This document shows positions 8,053-16,631 of a stretch of DNA of 64,000 bases, in pieces; the stretch's first letter is position 1, and each line of letters begins with the position of its first letter. A program made the position numbers and the translations under genes. This DNA comes from Oleidesulfovibrio sp964593925. Lineage in GTDB: Bacteria > Desulfobacterota > Desulfovibrionia > Desulfovibrionales > Desulfovibrionaceae. The notes under the pieces were generated by a model, which did no database searches, had not been told where the DNA came from, and was given only the letters and a program-made list of their open reading frames with translations. The DNA lies in assembly GCA_964593925.1 (NCBI GenBank), contig CAZQKM010000009.1:1-64000 (forward strand), read 5' to 3'.

Positions 8053-10372
8053 GATCCCACTCGCATATAATACGGACACCTTCACTGGGGGCAGTGATAA
8101 TATCGAAGCTTCCTGCAGACAGCTCAACGCGTTCCTGCATGCTCACAAGACCAAGTCCGCTGCCTGCCCGGCGTTTTGCTGTGATACTTTCCGGATCAAA
8201 CCCGCTGCCGTTGTCTTCGATGACAAGGCGCAGAGAGCGTTCATCTGATTCGATGGTCAGAAGTATGGTGTCTGCACCGCTATGTTTTGCAATATTATTA
8301 AGGGCTTCCTGGACAATACGATACATGGCCATCACAAGCGGAGCAGGGATACACTCTTCAGTTGTACGAATATGCTGTTTCACTGTGATATGGCAGTAGA
8401 TACGCATGTATTCCTGGCAGTACCAGTCTATTGCCTCTATAATACCCAGGTCATCAATCATGGATGGGCGAAGTTCCATTTGAATGCGTCCGATATGTCC
8501 GGCGATGTTTTTTACAATATCAATGACTGTTTTGAGCATATCCCTCTGAGCCTGCTGCTCTGCCTGCAGGCTGTAATGCACATTTTCCACGCCGAATTTT
8601 ACTGTTCCCAGAGATGGGCCGATATTGTCATGCAGCTCTGCGGCAAGCCGGCGGCGCTCTTCCTCTTGAGCTTCCAGCAGTTTGGTGGAAAGGTATTTGA
8701 GACGCGCTTCAGAGTCGCGGATGATTCTTTCGTTGTTTTTTCTACGGGTAATGTCTTCAACCATCACTGCAGAGCGGAGAATACATCCGGAATTATCGTG
8801 GATGACTATGACGCGTGAGAACATATACCGGGTACTGCCATCGGGCAGGATGACGCGGTATTCCGCGGCACTCTGCTCAATGAGGTCGGTGCCCCACTGG
8901 GTGTGGATCTGTTGCAGTATATGGGGTCTGTCTTCGGGATGAATGTGCTCAAGCAAAAGGAAAGGATTTTGCAGAAAGGCCTGTGCACGTGCCCCAAACA
9001 TATTATAAAAAGATCGGTTGGCGTAGCTGATGGTGTTGGTATCCATCTCAACCAGGCAGAGCGCCTCCCGCAGGTTTTCTGCCAGTAAACGAAAGCGGCC
9101 TTCGCTCTCCCTGAGTGCTGCTTCCACTTCTTTGCGGTCTCGAATCTCTCGTCGCAGCAGGTCATTTTGCCGATTGATTTTTCTGGTACGCTTTTGTACC
9201 CGCAGCTCTAGCTCTTCGTGGGATCGGAGCAGGCGCTCCTCGCGATTGTTAATCTCGTCAATGAAGTAGCTGGTGGCCTTTGCCATGGCAGAAATTTCAT
9301 CATTACCACTGACAACAATGGCAGCATTACCACCCTGCATATGGTCGACCATGGCTTTTTGTAGCGAGAGGATGCGGGTAATAACAGATCGGCGCAGGTA
9401 GGCAATGATGAGCATGGCACATATAAAGCATATCACAGGCAGTATTATGGCAAGATAGTTGGCCATTGATAATTGGTTGGTAAGTTTGGCCGCTTCCATT
9501 TCTATACGTTTTTTGATGGTATTAAGGATGGTATCTGTGGAATCTACAATGCCACTGGAGAGGAAGCGATTGCTGACAAGCCTGTCTTCCAGTTGCTTTC
9601 CGATACCAAGATGTTTTTCTGCCAAAAAAAACAAGCTATCATCGGCAAAGGCAAAGCGGGTAAGCTCTTCATGAATGGTAATATATTTTTTTTGAATGGA
9701 ATCGGGCATGGCATTCAACAAACCCACAGCCGCCTCGTGGCGTTGGCGGTAGCGGAGTTCAAGACGGGCGACTTCTCCTGGCTCTTCTGCCACACCAACT
9801 GCCAGCAACAGGATGACACAGAGATTAAGGGTACGTATAATATCCTGTTGGGGGTCTGAGACTCCGGACTCCTTTGGCATGATGGTATCGTTATTCAGGC
9901 GTTCGCCAAGCCTGCGCACACGTCGGACTGTCTGAACTATTTGGTCTGCAACGGTCATGCGTTTGTTAATAATGTCTGAAATACCCTGCAGGTTCTTATG
10001 CAAGTTGCGAGACTGACTGACAAGTTTGTCCATTTCCGGAGGATACCCGTGCTGTTTCTGCAGGCTGGCTACCTGTTCTTCCCACTGTATAGTCGCGGCT
10101 TTAAAATCTTCGGTAAGAGATTCACGGATAAATTGGTTTTGAGCTGCCAGCACATCAGGTGTGCTGGCCTCCATATATTCGGACTGCCGTACCAGGTTGA
10201 ACGTGCTCATAAGCGAAGGCAGGTCGCGAAGGATTATGCCGGAAACTGATTGTGAGGCGTGTCCAAAGGTAATGGCAATAAGTGCCGAGGCCAGTAGCAT
10301 GCTGAAAACAATGACCGCCAGCCCAGCAGTGACCCGGGTGGAAATGCCCATCTCCATGCTGTGTATGGTCAT
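8027..10372 (-). CDS. Sensor histidine kinase (HisKA_3/NarX-type) with large periplasmic domain and PAS
   Basis: This 781-residue membrane sensor kinase starts at MTIHSMEM, with AAAGGAG upstream and an ATGA overlap with the binding-protein stop; the frame is open further to 10423 but that lacks a site. Order of parts: membrane segment about 15-37, a mainly helical periplasmic region of about 265 residues, second membrane segment about 302-324, HAMP-like linker and coiled coil, PAS domain about 414-540, and the dimerisation domain with phospho-accepting His in AELHDNIGPSLG (about 579). The HATPase domain follows with EALNNIAKHSGA, EDNGSGFDPE and GSGLGLVSMQERV. The large periplasmic region and the adjacent orphan binding protein suggest that it senses the binding protein-ligand complex, as TorS does with TorT. 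Its partner is the NarL-type regulator of the same operon. Confidence 0.93.
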   Translation of the reverse strand: MTIHSMEMGISTRVTAGLAVIVFSMLLASALIAITFGHASQSVSGIILRDLPSLMSTFNLVRQSEYMEASTPDVLAAQNQFIRESLTEDFKAATIQWEEQVASLQKQHGYPPEMDKLVSQSRNLHKNLQGISDIINKRMTVADQIVQTVRRVRRLGERLNNDTIMPKESGVSDPQQDIIRTLNLCVILLLAVGVAEEPGEVARLELRYRQRHEAAVGLLNAMPDSIQKKYITIHEELTRFAFADDSLFFLAEKHLGIGKQLEDRLVSNRFLSSGIVDSTDTILNTIKKRIEMEAAKLTNQLSMANYLAIILPVICFICAMLIIAYLRRSVITRILSLQKAMVDHMQGGNAAIVVSGNDEISAMAKATSYFIDEINNREERLLRSHEELELRVQKRTRKINRQNDLLRREIRDRKEVEAALRESEGRFRLLAENLREALCLVEMDTNTISYANRSFYNMFGARAQAFLQNPFLLLEHIHPEDRPHILQQIHTQWGTDLIEQSAAEYRVILPDGSTRYMFSRVIVIHDNSGCILRSAVMVEDITRRKNNERIIRDSEARLKYLSTKLLEAQEEERRRLAAELHDNIGPSLGTVKFGVENVHYSLQAEQQAQRDMLKTVIDIVKNIAGHIGRIQMELRPSMIDDLGIIEAIDWYCQEYMRIYCHITVKQHIRTTEECIPAPLVMAMYRIVQEALNNIAKHSGADTILLTIESDERSLRLVIEDNGSGFDPESITAKRRAGSGLGLVSMQERVELSAGSFDIITAPSEGVRIICEWDPTYHAFEA

Positions 10373-11988
10373 GGATGCTCCTTTGCCCAGTATACGTTGT
10401 CCATAGGTGCAAGCAGGCCCCATAAAGACTCATTAAGCCCGCGTAGCCGGGTATCAAAAATCGAATTGTAGGGCATGGTGCCAATCCAGATCATGGGAAA
10501 GTCGTTGCGCACTATACGCTGAAAATCGGCATACAGCTTGCGACGTTTTTGTGGATCCGGCTCACGGCCTGCATCATCTAGTATCCTGTCTACTTGCGGG
10601 TTGCTGTAGCCAAGGGTGTTGGACCAGAGAACATCACGGTGGATATTGGTGGAATGATAGGTCCGGTGCACGCCGATGACTGGATCCCGCCACGAAAAGA
10701 CTATGTCAAAAATTGCTTGAAAATTACCGGTGGCAACCTGTTGCGACCAGACGGTAAAGTCGAATTTTTCCTGTATGGACAGATCAATGCCGATAGTCCT
10801 GCTTAATCTGTGGCGCAGGTATTTGATGAGCGGCAAGGCAAGAGCGCTGTCACTTGGGGGGTAGTTGACATGTATGGTCATGCGTTTTCCCGAACGGTCT
10901 CGTGTATAGCCTGCTTCATCCAGCAAGCGGTTTGCTTCGGCAATGTCTACACGCAGCTTTTCATCCAGAGGGGTGTAAAACGGACTTTGCGGAGGAAGAG
11001 GGCCATCCATACTGACGGAACCCCCGCGGAAGATTTTGGTGACAATGAATTCGCGGTCTATGGTCAGAGCTAGAGCTTTACGTACGCGAACATCGTCAAA
11101 GGGCGGGCTTTGCAGATTGAAGCCCAGCCATGCCATGGGGGCAATATTTTCCATACCCTGCCTCGTGACGGTCAGGTGTGTTTGCTTGCGCAACTGCTCG
11201 TGGTGTTTTTTGAGTGAAGAAAACCCCATGAGGTGTACTTCTCCGCTTTGCAGGGCCATGGGGATTTCGTCTAGGCCGGGAAATAGCTTGAACTCTATGG
11301 TATCCAGGAACGGACGCTCCGGAATGAAAAAATTTTCAAATCGTGCAAGTTGAATGCGTTCTCCTGGCACATATGACATCAGTCTGAAGGGGCCGGATCC
11401 CACAGGCTTCCAGTTTGCCGGGTGACGGCGGATATCCTGTCGGTCACCATAAATATGTCTGGGCAGGATGGGGGTAAGCACTGGGGTAAGTATATAGAGC
11501 AGTGCGGGGCTGTAATGTTTGAGGTGGATGATTACAGTATGGGGATCTGGCGTATCGATGGACTCCACCGCCGAAAACATGGTCATGAAGGGATGGTATG
11601 TACGTACCGTATTAATGGAAAATGCCACGTCGGCAGAGGTAATCGGGGTGCCATCATGGAATAGTGCGTTTTTGCGTAGGTGCAGGGTGAGTGCACGTCT
11701 GTGGTTTGCATATTTCCAGCTTGTCGCAAGATAAGGCAGCACGTTGCCTGTGTTGTCAGTTCGTACCAGCCCTGCAAAAAGCTGCGTCCCCACAAGCCCG
11801 GTGAGAACTCCCGAATGCAGTGCCGGGTTTAAGTGGACGGGGGTGCTGTTGAGGGCAATAACGATATTTCCACCATGCTTATTCACCAGTACTGCGGGGG
11901 GAGAGCTTACGGGCTGTGCCTGTGCAACGGTGGTAGTGAGGACAAGAACCAGACAGGCGATACAGACTTGCAAGGAATGGTGTTGCAT
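10369..11988 (-). CDS. Orphan OppA/DppA-type solute-binding protein (signalling partner)
   Basis: This 539-residue extracytoplasmic binding protein belongs to SBP family 5 (peptide, nickel and related ligands). The signal peptide ends near VAQA. Family features are the N-terminal LNPALHSG, PYLATSWKY, FHDGTPITSADVAFS, PVGSGPFRL and VRKALALTIDREF. The start is ATG 11988, which overlaps the response regulator stop by one base (TGATG) and has GGAGG upstream. No ABC permease or ATPase gene is nearby; it sits between regulator and kinase genes with overlapping ends at both sides. I therefore infer a sensory role: ligand capture and presentation to the kinase. The equivalent right-hand gene (61438-63062) is frameshifted. 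Confidence 0.9.
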   Translation of the reverse strand: MQHHSLQVCIACLVLVLTTTVAQAQPVSSPPAVLVNKHGGNIVIALNSTPVHLNPALHSGVLTGLVGTQLFAGLVRTDNTGNVLPYLATSWKYANHRRALTLHLRKNALFHDGTPITSADVAFSINTVRTYHPFMTMFSAVESIDTPDPHTVIIHLKHYSPALLYILTPVLTPILPRHIYGDRQDIRRHPANWKPVGSGPFRLMSYVPGERIQLARFENFFIPERPFLDTIEFKLFPGLDEIPMALQSGEVHLMGFSSLKKHHEQLRKQTHLTVTRQGMENIAPMAWLGFNLQSPPFDDVRVRKALALTIDREFIVTKIFRGGSVSMDGPLPPQSPFYTPLDEKLRVDIAEANRLLDEAGYTRDRSGKRMTIHVNYPPSDSALALPLIKYLRHRLSRTIGIDLSIQEKFDFTVWSQQVATGNFQAIFDIVFSWRDPVIGVHRTYHSTNIHRDVLWSNTLGYSNPQVDRILDDAGREPDPQKRRKLYADFQRIVRNDFPMIWIGTMPYNSIFDTRLRGLNESLWGLLAPMDNVYWAKEHP

Positions 11989-12644
11989 CAATCCTCCACC
12001 AAAAGGCCGTGTTGACGGGCATAGTTGGTAAGCGCAAGCACGTTATGCAGGTCCAGCTTGCGCATAATGTTGGAGCGATGGTTGTCAACTGTTTTTGGAG
12101 AAATATGTAACAGGGCGGCAATGGTTCTATTGGTATTGCCCTCTGCAACCATTTTTAGAATTTCTCGCTCACGGTCAGTAAGTGTGTCCAGCGACGATTC
12201 TTCTGCTTTTTTTCCATTGTTGGCGCAGTATACGTCCAAAACAAGACTGGCAAATTCGGAGCTGATGTATGATCGACCGGAAAGAATGGCTTGGATTGCC
12301 ACATGAAATTCAGATTGATCAGCCATTTTTAACAAGTAGCCGTCGGCTCCGGCTTTTAGAGTTGTTCGCAGGTGTTTTTCTGTTGCATGCATGGAAACAA
12401 CAAGAATTTTTGTTTCGGGAGCGAGTTGCTTGATTTGTTTGATGGCTTCAATACCACCCAGCTTGGGCATGGAAAGGTCTATGAGTATCAGGCAAGGGCG
12501 TAGCTCTTTCACAAGTTGAATGGCCTCTAGGCCATCCCCAGCCTCACCGACAACTTCAATATCTTGTTTGGCAGAGATAAGTGAACGGAGCCCTGCTCGA
12601 AATAAAGCATGATCCTCTATGATAACAATACGATGCTTTGTCAT
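11988..12644 (-). CDS. NarL/FixJ-type response regulator (set 1)
   Basis: This 218-residue regulator has a receiver domain (IVIIEDHALFRAG, phospho-acceptor Asp in LILIDLSMPKLGG, the switch Thr/Ser region LVVSMHA and the Lys in GYLLKMAD) and a LuxR-type helix-turn-helix (LTDREREILKMVAEG, SPKTVDNHRSNIMRKL). The start ATG 12644 places the receiver at the N-terminus; an upstream ATG at 12686 would add 14 residues not seen in the family. It is the first gene of the regulator-binding protein-kinase operon. The regulator of the second set (60778-61434) has exactly the same length. Likely targets are its own operon and the neighbouring carrier-amidohydrolase genes. Confidence 0.94.
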   Translation of the reverse strand: MTKHRIVIIEDHALFRAGLRSLISAKQDIEVVGEAGDGLEAIQLVKELRPCLILIDLSMPKLGGIEAIKQIKQLAPETKILVVSMHATEKHLRTTLKAGADGYLLKMADQSEFHVAIQAILSGRSYISSEFASLVLDVYCANNGKKAEESSLDTLTDREREILKMVAEGNTNRTIAALLHISPKTVDNHRSNIMRKLDLHNVLALTNYARQHGLLVED

Positions 12645-12707
12645 ACACCAGTCACTTGTAGTAAAGTTGTAGGAAAGGCATGGCACATGCTACATGTACT
12701 CTACTGG

Positions 12708-12739
12708 TCAAACAGCAAGGATTTTTTTATACTGTTTGA
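12708..12739. promoter_or_regulatory. Inverted repeat upstream of response regulator operon
   Basis: Perfect 8-bp arms TCAAACAG (12708-12715) and CTGTTTGA (12732-12739) flank 16 AT-rich bases with a TATAAA-like -10 element on the minus strand. The site sits 64-95 bases upstream of the regulator start and could be an operator. Confidence 0.4.
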
Positions 12740-12923
12740 AAGTACTATAACTCATTTGTGCCAGATTCGGAAATAATGCGAATAACCTTGTGAGAAGCTC
12801 TGATAAACAGGCAGGAAACGGTTAGAGTGGATACAGTGTAACCTGAATTCGGAGGGTGCCAGCCAAGTATGCATGTGTAACCGTGCTGTGTGGTTTTTGT
12901 ATGATGCAGAGTAAGTTGCGTGT

Positions 12924-12956
12924 AAAAAAAGCCGGAGTACAACGGGGTACTCCGGC
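12924..12956 (-). terminator. Rho-independent terminator of hemL
   Basis: A perfect 10-bp stem (GCCGGAGTAC, 12931-12940, with 12947-12956) is followed on the minus strand by seven T. It lies 22 bases after the hemL stop. Confidence 0.92.
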
Positions 12957-12978
12957 AAGAAGATGTATTCAGGCGGCG

Positions 12979-14247
12979 CTACAGCGTGGTGTTACGCACG
13001 GCCTCAAGAGTGCGGTCGAAGTCTTCTTGGGTATGTGCCAGCGACACCATGGCACATTCAAATCCAGAAGGGGCAAGGTACACGCCCTGAGCACGCATTT
13101 GCTGGTAAAATCGGGCATAGCGTGCGTTATCCGATGTTTTGGCACTTGCGTAGTCTGTCACCGGCGTACTGGTAAAAAATACGGTAAACATGGATGCAAG
13201 GTGATTGACTGTAACAGCGGCACCTTTTTTTGTGAGAATATGTTCCATTTCTGCGGCAAATGCACCAACATGTCGGGCCAATGCATCATAGTCGGTGTGT
13301 TTGAGCTGCTGGAGTGTGGCCAGGCCTGCGGACATGGCTACAGGATTACCTGACAGGGTGCCTGCTTGATACACATTGCCGCAGGGGGCAATGTGCTCCA
13401 TAATGGCACGCTTGCCGCCATATGCGCCTACAGGCATGCCTCCACCGATGATTTTACCCAGCGTGGTCAGGTCGGGTGTGACGCCAAAGTATTGCTGAGC
13501 GCCACCGTATGCAAGGCGAAAACCTGTAATGACCTCGTCAAAGATCAGTACCGCGCCATATGCATCACACAGGGCCCGTAGCCCTTCCAAAAAGCCTTTC
13601 TGTGGAGGTATCAGCCCCATATTGCCTGCCATGGGCTCTACAATTACTGCGGCAATATCTTTGCCGCAGGCGTCGAACTGGGCCTGCACGCGCGCAAGGT
13701 CATTGTAGGGAGCCAGCAAGGTGTCTGCCACCACTGCCTCGGGCACGCCCGGTGTACCGGGGATGGACAGCGTGGCCATACCTGAGCCTGCACTCGCCAG
13801 AAATGCATCTGCATGTCCATGGTAGCAGCCTTCAAACTTAATGAGCTTGTTGCGGCCGGTGTAGCCTCGTGCAAGGCGCAGTGCTGACATGGTCGCTTCT
13901 GTTCCAGAGCTGACCATGCGCACCATTTCAATGCCGGGCACGGCATCAATGACCGCCTCGGCAAGAAGTACCTCGTTTTCGCAGGGCGCCCCAAAACTGG
14001 AGCCTTTTTCCACGGCTTCGTGGATGGCCTTGTTGACAGCGGGGTGGGCGTGCCCCAACAGAAGCGGACCCCACGATTCCACAAAGTCGATATACTCTGT
14101 GCCATCCACGCTATAGAGCTTGCTACCGCTGCCGTGAGTTATGAATACAGGGGAGCTCTCTACGCTGATGCAGGCGCGTACCGGGCTGTTTACACCGCCG
14201 GGAATAAGCTGCCGGGCGCGATCAAATAACGCTTGGGAACGATTCAT
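12979..14247 (-). CDS. hemL: Glutamate-1-semialdehyde 2,1-aminomutase
   Basis: HemL converts glutamate-1-semialdehyde to 5-aminolevulinate, the entry to tetrapyrrole synthesis by the C5 route. The 422-residue PLP enzyme shows SGTEATMSALRLARG, the cofactor Asp region LIFDEVITGFR, and the PLP-binding lysine in TTLGKIIGGGMPVGA. I chose ATG 14247 (MNRSQALFD) because AAGGA lies seven bases upstream; the ATG at 14262 lacks a site. It follows ahbB after 56 bases and ends with a strong terminator. With cbiH/cbiG and ahbB close by, the region groups heme and corrinoid synthesis genes. Confidence 0.97.
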   Translation of the reverse strand: MNRSQALFDRARQLIPGGVNSPVRACISVESSPVFITHGSGSKLYSVDGTEYIDFVESWGPLLLGHAHPAVNKAIHEAVEKGSSFGAPCENEVLLAEAVIDAVPGIEMVRMVSSGTEATMSALRLARGYTGRNKLIKFEGCYHGHADAFLASAGSGMATLSIPGTPGVPEAVVADTLLAPYNDLARVQAQFDACGKDIAAVIVEPMAGNMGLIPPQKGFLEGLRALCDAYGAVLIFDEVITGFRLAYGGAQQYFGVTPDLTTLGKIIGGGMPVGAYGGKRAIMEHIAPCGNVYQAGTLSGNPVAMSAGLATLQQLKHTDYDALARHVGAFAAEMEHILTKKGAAVTVNHLASMFTVFFTSTPVTDYASAKTSDNARYARFYQQMRAQGVYLAPSGFECAMVSLAHTQEDFDRTLEAVRNTTL

Positions 14248-14303
14248 GGCAAAATCCTTCATGTTGTCAACCGCGGCCTGTGTCGCGGCGGTATGGTTCC
14301 ATG

Positions 14304-14780
14304 CTAGAAATAGGTCATGGAGGTTTTTTTCAGTTCTTTGATACTACTGAGCACCGCGTATTCATCCAGGGCGGTTTCACGACGCAAGGTTTCTATCACC
14401 TGTAGATATTCCTCTTTGTGACGCCCGTGGATCATGGTGAAGAGTGTATAGGGCCAGTCCGGCGCGTTGGATGGCCGGTAGTAGCAGTGTGAGATCAACG
14501 GATGCTGTGCGGCTTTGGCTCCCAGCTCGTCCACTTGGGTGCTGTCGGCAATCCAGGCCACCATGGCATTATGTGTGTAGCCTGCATTCTGGTGTTTCAG
14601 GCTGGCGCCAAAACGTCGGATGGAACCTTCTGCCTTCATATGGCGCAGCAGTTCCAGAACCGCCTGTTCGCTGACCCCCACTTGGGCAGCAATATCGGCA
14701 TAGGGGGTGGCGCTGTCCGGCAGATCGGTTTGCACAATGCGTAAAATAGCCCTTTGGGCCTCAGTAAGGTGTTGTGTCAT
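14304..14780 (-). CDS. ahbB: Siroheme decarboxylase subunit (AhbB-like)
   Basis: AhbA and AhbB decarboxylate siroheme to didecarboxysiroheme in the alternative heme route of sulfate reducers and archaea. The 158-residue protein has an N-terminal AsnC/Lrp-like winged helix (ILRIVQTDLP, IAAQVGVSEQAVLELLRHM, GSIRRFGASLKH) and a C-terminal sensor-like domain with HCYYRP and WPYTLFTMIHG, the usual family blocks. It should act as an enzyme rather than a transcription factor. It is transcribed together with hemL. The assignment to subunit B rather than A rests on the HCYYRP and WPY motifs and the hemL neighbour; the A/B choice is less certain than the family. Confidence 0.82.
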   Translation of the reverse strand: MTQHLTEAQRAILRIVQTDLPDSATPYADIAAQVGVSEQAVLELLRHMKAEGSIRRFGASLKHQNAGYTHNAMVAWIADSTQVDELGAKAAQHPLISHCYYRPSNAPDWPYTLFTMIHGRHKEEYLQVIETLRRETALDEYAVLSSIKELKKTSMTYF

Positions 14781-14946
14781 GGCAGGTCTCCCGTAGGGTT
14801 ACCGTTCAGTTGTTACCCGTTCGTGGGCCGTGATGCAACCATGAAGCACGCTTGAGTCTGGGGGAGCTTTGCAGTATGTGCCTGTATATATCGGCTGTGG
14901 GTTTGGCGAAAAATTATGTTATGGTTGGCTTTGGTTGGGGAATGGC

Positions 14947-15933
14947 ATGAAAATAGTTGTTGCAGGTGGAGGAAGCTGGGGGACCGCCCTTGGGCATGTC
15001 GCGGCTGCCAATGGTCATGATGTGTGCCTGTTGGTACGTGATGCCGGACAGGCGCGCGCCATTGCCGTTGAGCATATGAATACGGCCTACCTGCCGGGAG
15101 TACTTTTGCATGAGGGGGTGCATGCCACAACGCATTGCGAAGAAGCCATGCAAGGTGTCCAGGTACTGCTCATGGCTGTGCCGTGCCAGCATTTTCGCGA
15201 GGTATTGCACCGCCTTGTCCCGCTGGCACCGCCGGGACTCACCGTGATATGTGCCAACAAGGGTATTGAAGTAGATAGCCTGTGTACTCCATCACAGGTC
15301 GTTGCGCAGGAGTTTGCAGGGGCGACATATGATTTTGCCATGCTCTCGGGCCCTTCTTTTGCCCTTGAAGTGGTGCAAAACGTGCCCACGGCAGTGGTCA
15401 TGGGATGCGCGGACAGTACATTGGGTGGTATGCTGCGCCAGGTTTTTTCATATGGTCTGTTCCGGACGTATTCCAGTACGGACGTGCGTGGTGTGGAGCT
15501 GGGTGGTGCAGTGAAAAATGTTATTGCCATTGCAGCGGGTCTGGCCGATGGGCTGGAATATGGGGACAATGCGCGTGCGGCACTCATTACCAGAGGTTTG
15601 GCCGAGATGAGTCGGTTGGGTGTGGCCATGGGAGCCCGTGAGGCTACCTTTATGGGGCTTTCGGGGTTGGGTGACCTGGTCTTGACTTGCACAGGTGATG
15701 TATCGCGTAACCGTCGGGTGGGCCTTGGTCTGGCCAGAGGAATGAGCCTTGCAGAGATAACAGAGCATATGGTGGCCGAAGGTGTCAGAACCACAGATGC
15801 CGTGTATGCTCTGGGGCGCCGGCTGCATGTTGAGTTGCCCATTACCGAAGCCGTGTACGCCGTGTTGTATAATGGCAAGGACCCGCGTATTGCTGTGCGT
15901 GAGCTCATGGGCAGAGACCTGAAAGAGGAATAG
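14947..15933 (+). CDS. gpsA: Glycerol-3-phosphate dehydrogenase [NAD(P)+]
   Basis: GpsA reduces dihydroxyacetone phosphate to sn-glycerol 3-phosphate for phospholipid synthesis. The 328-residue product starts MKIVVAGGGSWGTALG (dinucleotide-binding loop), then VLLMAVPCQHFREV, LSGPSFALEV and the catalytic lysine region GGAVKNVIAIAAGLADGLEYG, all canonical. The start is ATG 14947 with GGGGA upstream; the frame is open to 14869 but those residues do not fit. It is divergent from ahbB and has no evident operon partner. Confidence 0.96.
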   Translation: MKIVVAGGGSWGTALGHVAAANGHDVCLLVRDAGQARAIAVEHMNTAYLPGVLLHEGVHATTHCEEAMQGVQVLLMAVPCQHFREVLHRLVPLAPPGLTVICANKGIEVDSLCTPSQVVAQEFAGATYDFAMLSGPSFALEVVQNVPTAVVMGCADSTLGGMLRQVFSYGLFRTYSSTDVRGVELGGAVKNVIAIAAGLADGLEYGDNARAALITRGLAEMSRLGVAMGAREATFMGLSGLGDLVLTCTGDVSRNRRVGLGLARGMSLAEITEHMVAEGVRTTDAVYALGRRLHVELPITEAVYAVLYNGKDPRIAVRELMGRDLKEE

Positions 15934-16077
15934 GACTTGCCGGTGACCGAGCAATGGCCGTTTGCCCTGCACCCCAAGGGGGTAAGGAAGATGGTACGCA
16001 TTTTTTTGTTGCGCTGTGCTGGTTGCGTGCGTACCTCAGGGCTTTGATATGCAGGAAGGGAACAGGCTGCTCGTGCA

Positions 16078-16476
16078 TTATGCCTGTCCCAGAAATGACA
16101 GCCATGCTTTGCGTCTTCTGGGGCCATCAAATTCACAAAAGTAAATTTTTTGCCATGTTCCCAACAGCAGCTGCCCGTTATCAACGATAATCATTTGATT
16201 ACAGCCAAACATACTGGACTTGATGTGTGCGTCAGAGTTGCCCTCGGCATGCAGGTATCCTTTTTGTTGCGGAACAAGCGCTCGCATGGTTGTAATGATA
16301 TCGCGCACAACATCCGGGTCGGCGCCTTCGTTGATTGTAATGGCTGCCGTGGTGTGCGGGCAAAAAACCACCAGAGCGCCGTTGATCCAGCCTTTTTCGC
16401 GTATACGCTGCTGGATGGTGCCTGTGATATCCACGAGCTCTTCTCGGCAGCAGGTTGGGATGTCGATTGTTTCCAC
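16078..16476 (-). CDS. yjbQ: YjbQ/UPF0047 family protein
   Basis: This 132-residue cytoplasmic protein belongs to the YjbQ (UPF0047) family, for which weak thiamin-phosphate synthase activity has been reported. Conserved blocks are HTTAAITINEGADPDV and HAEGNSDAHIKSSMFG, which carry the putative catalytic His and Glu, then LGTWQKIYFCEFDGPRRR. The length matches the family. It is convergent with gpsA and divergent from selB. The physiological role is unknown. Confidence 0.9.
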   Translation of the reverse strand: METIDIPTCCREELVDITGTIQQRIREKGWINGALVVFCPHTTAAITINEGADPDVVRDIITTMRALVPQQKGYLHAEGNSDAHIKSSMFGCNQMIIVDNGQLLLGTWQKIYFCEFDGPRRRKAWLSFLGQA

Positions 16477-16631
16477 GCTGGGGCTCCTTGTGGGCTGATG
16501 TATAGGGTGAAAGACTGAAAATGCGTTTTACAGCGGCTGGTGCATTCTGCGTTGTGCCGTGTCCGCGAATGTTGTGGAGATAAAATGTTCCGTGCAACTT
16601 GCGAAGCCGTTACGCACAGCAGGAGGTTTGC

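Larger units (their letters stand above)
12645..12978. other. Intergenic region between the regulator operon and hemL
   Basis: This 334-bp gap contains the inverted repeat at 12708-12739 and AT-rich promoter-like sequence for the regulator operon. The hemL terminator lies at 12924-12956. No gene is supported. Confidence 0.5.

Noticed and set aside
15087..16184. 365-codon minus-strand frame opposite gpsA
   Set aside because: It lies antisense to the clear gpsA gene and overlaps yjbQ; composition is Ser/Arg/Thr-rich without family features.
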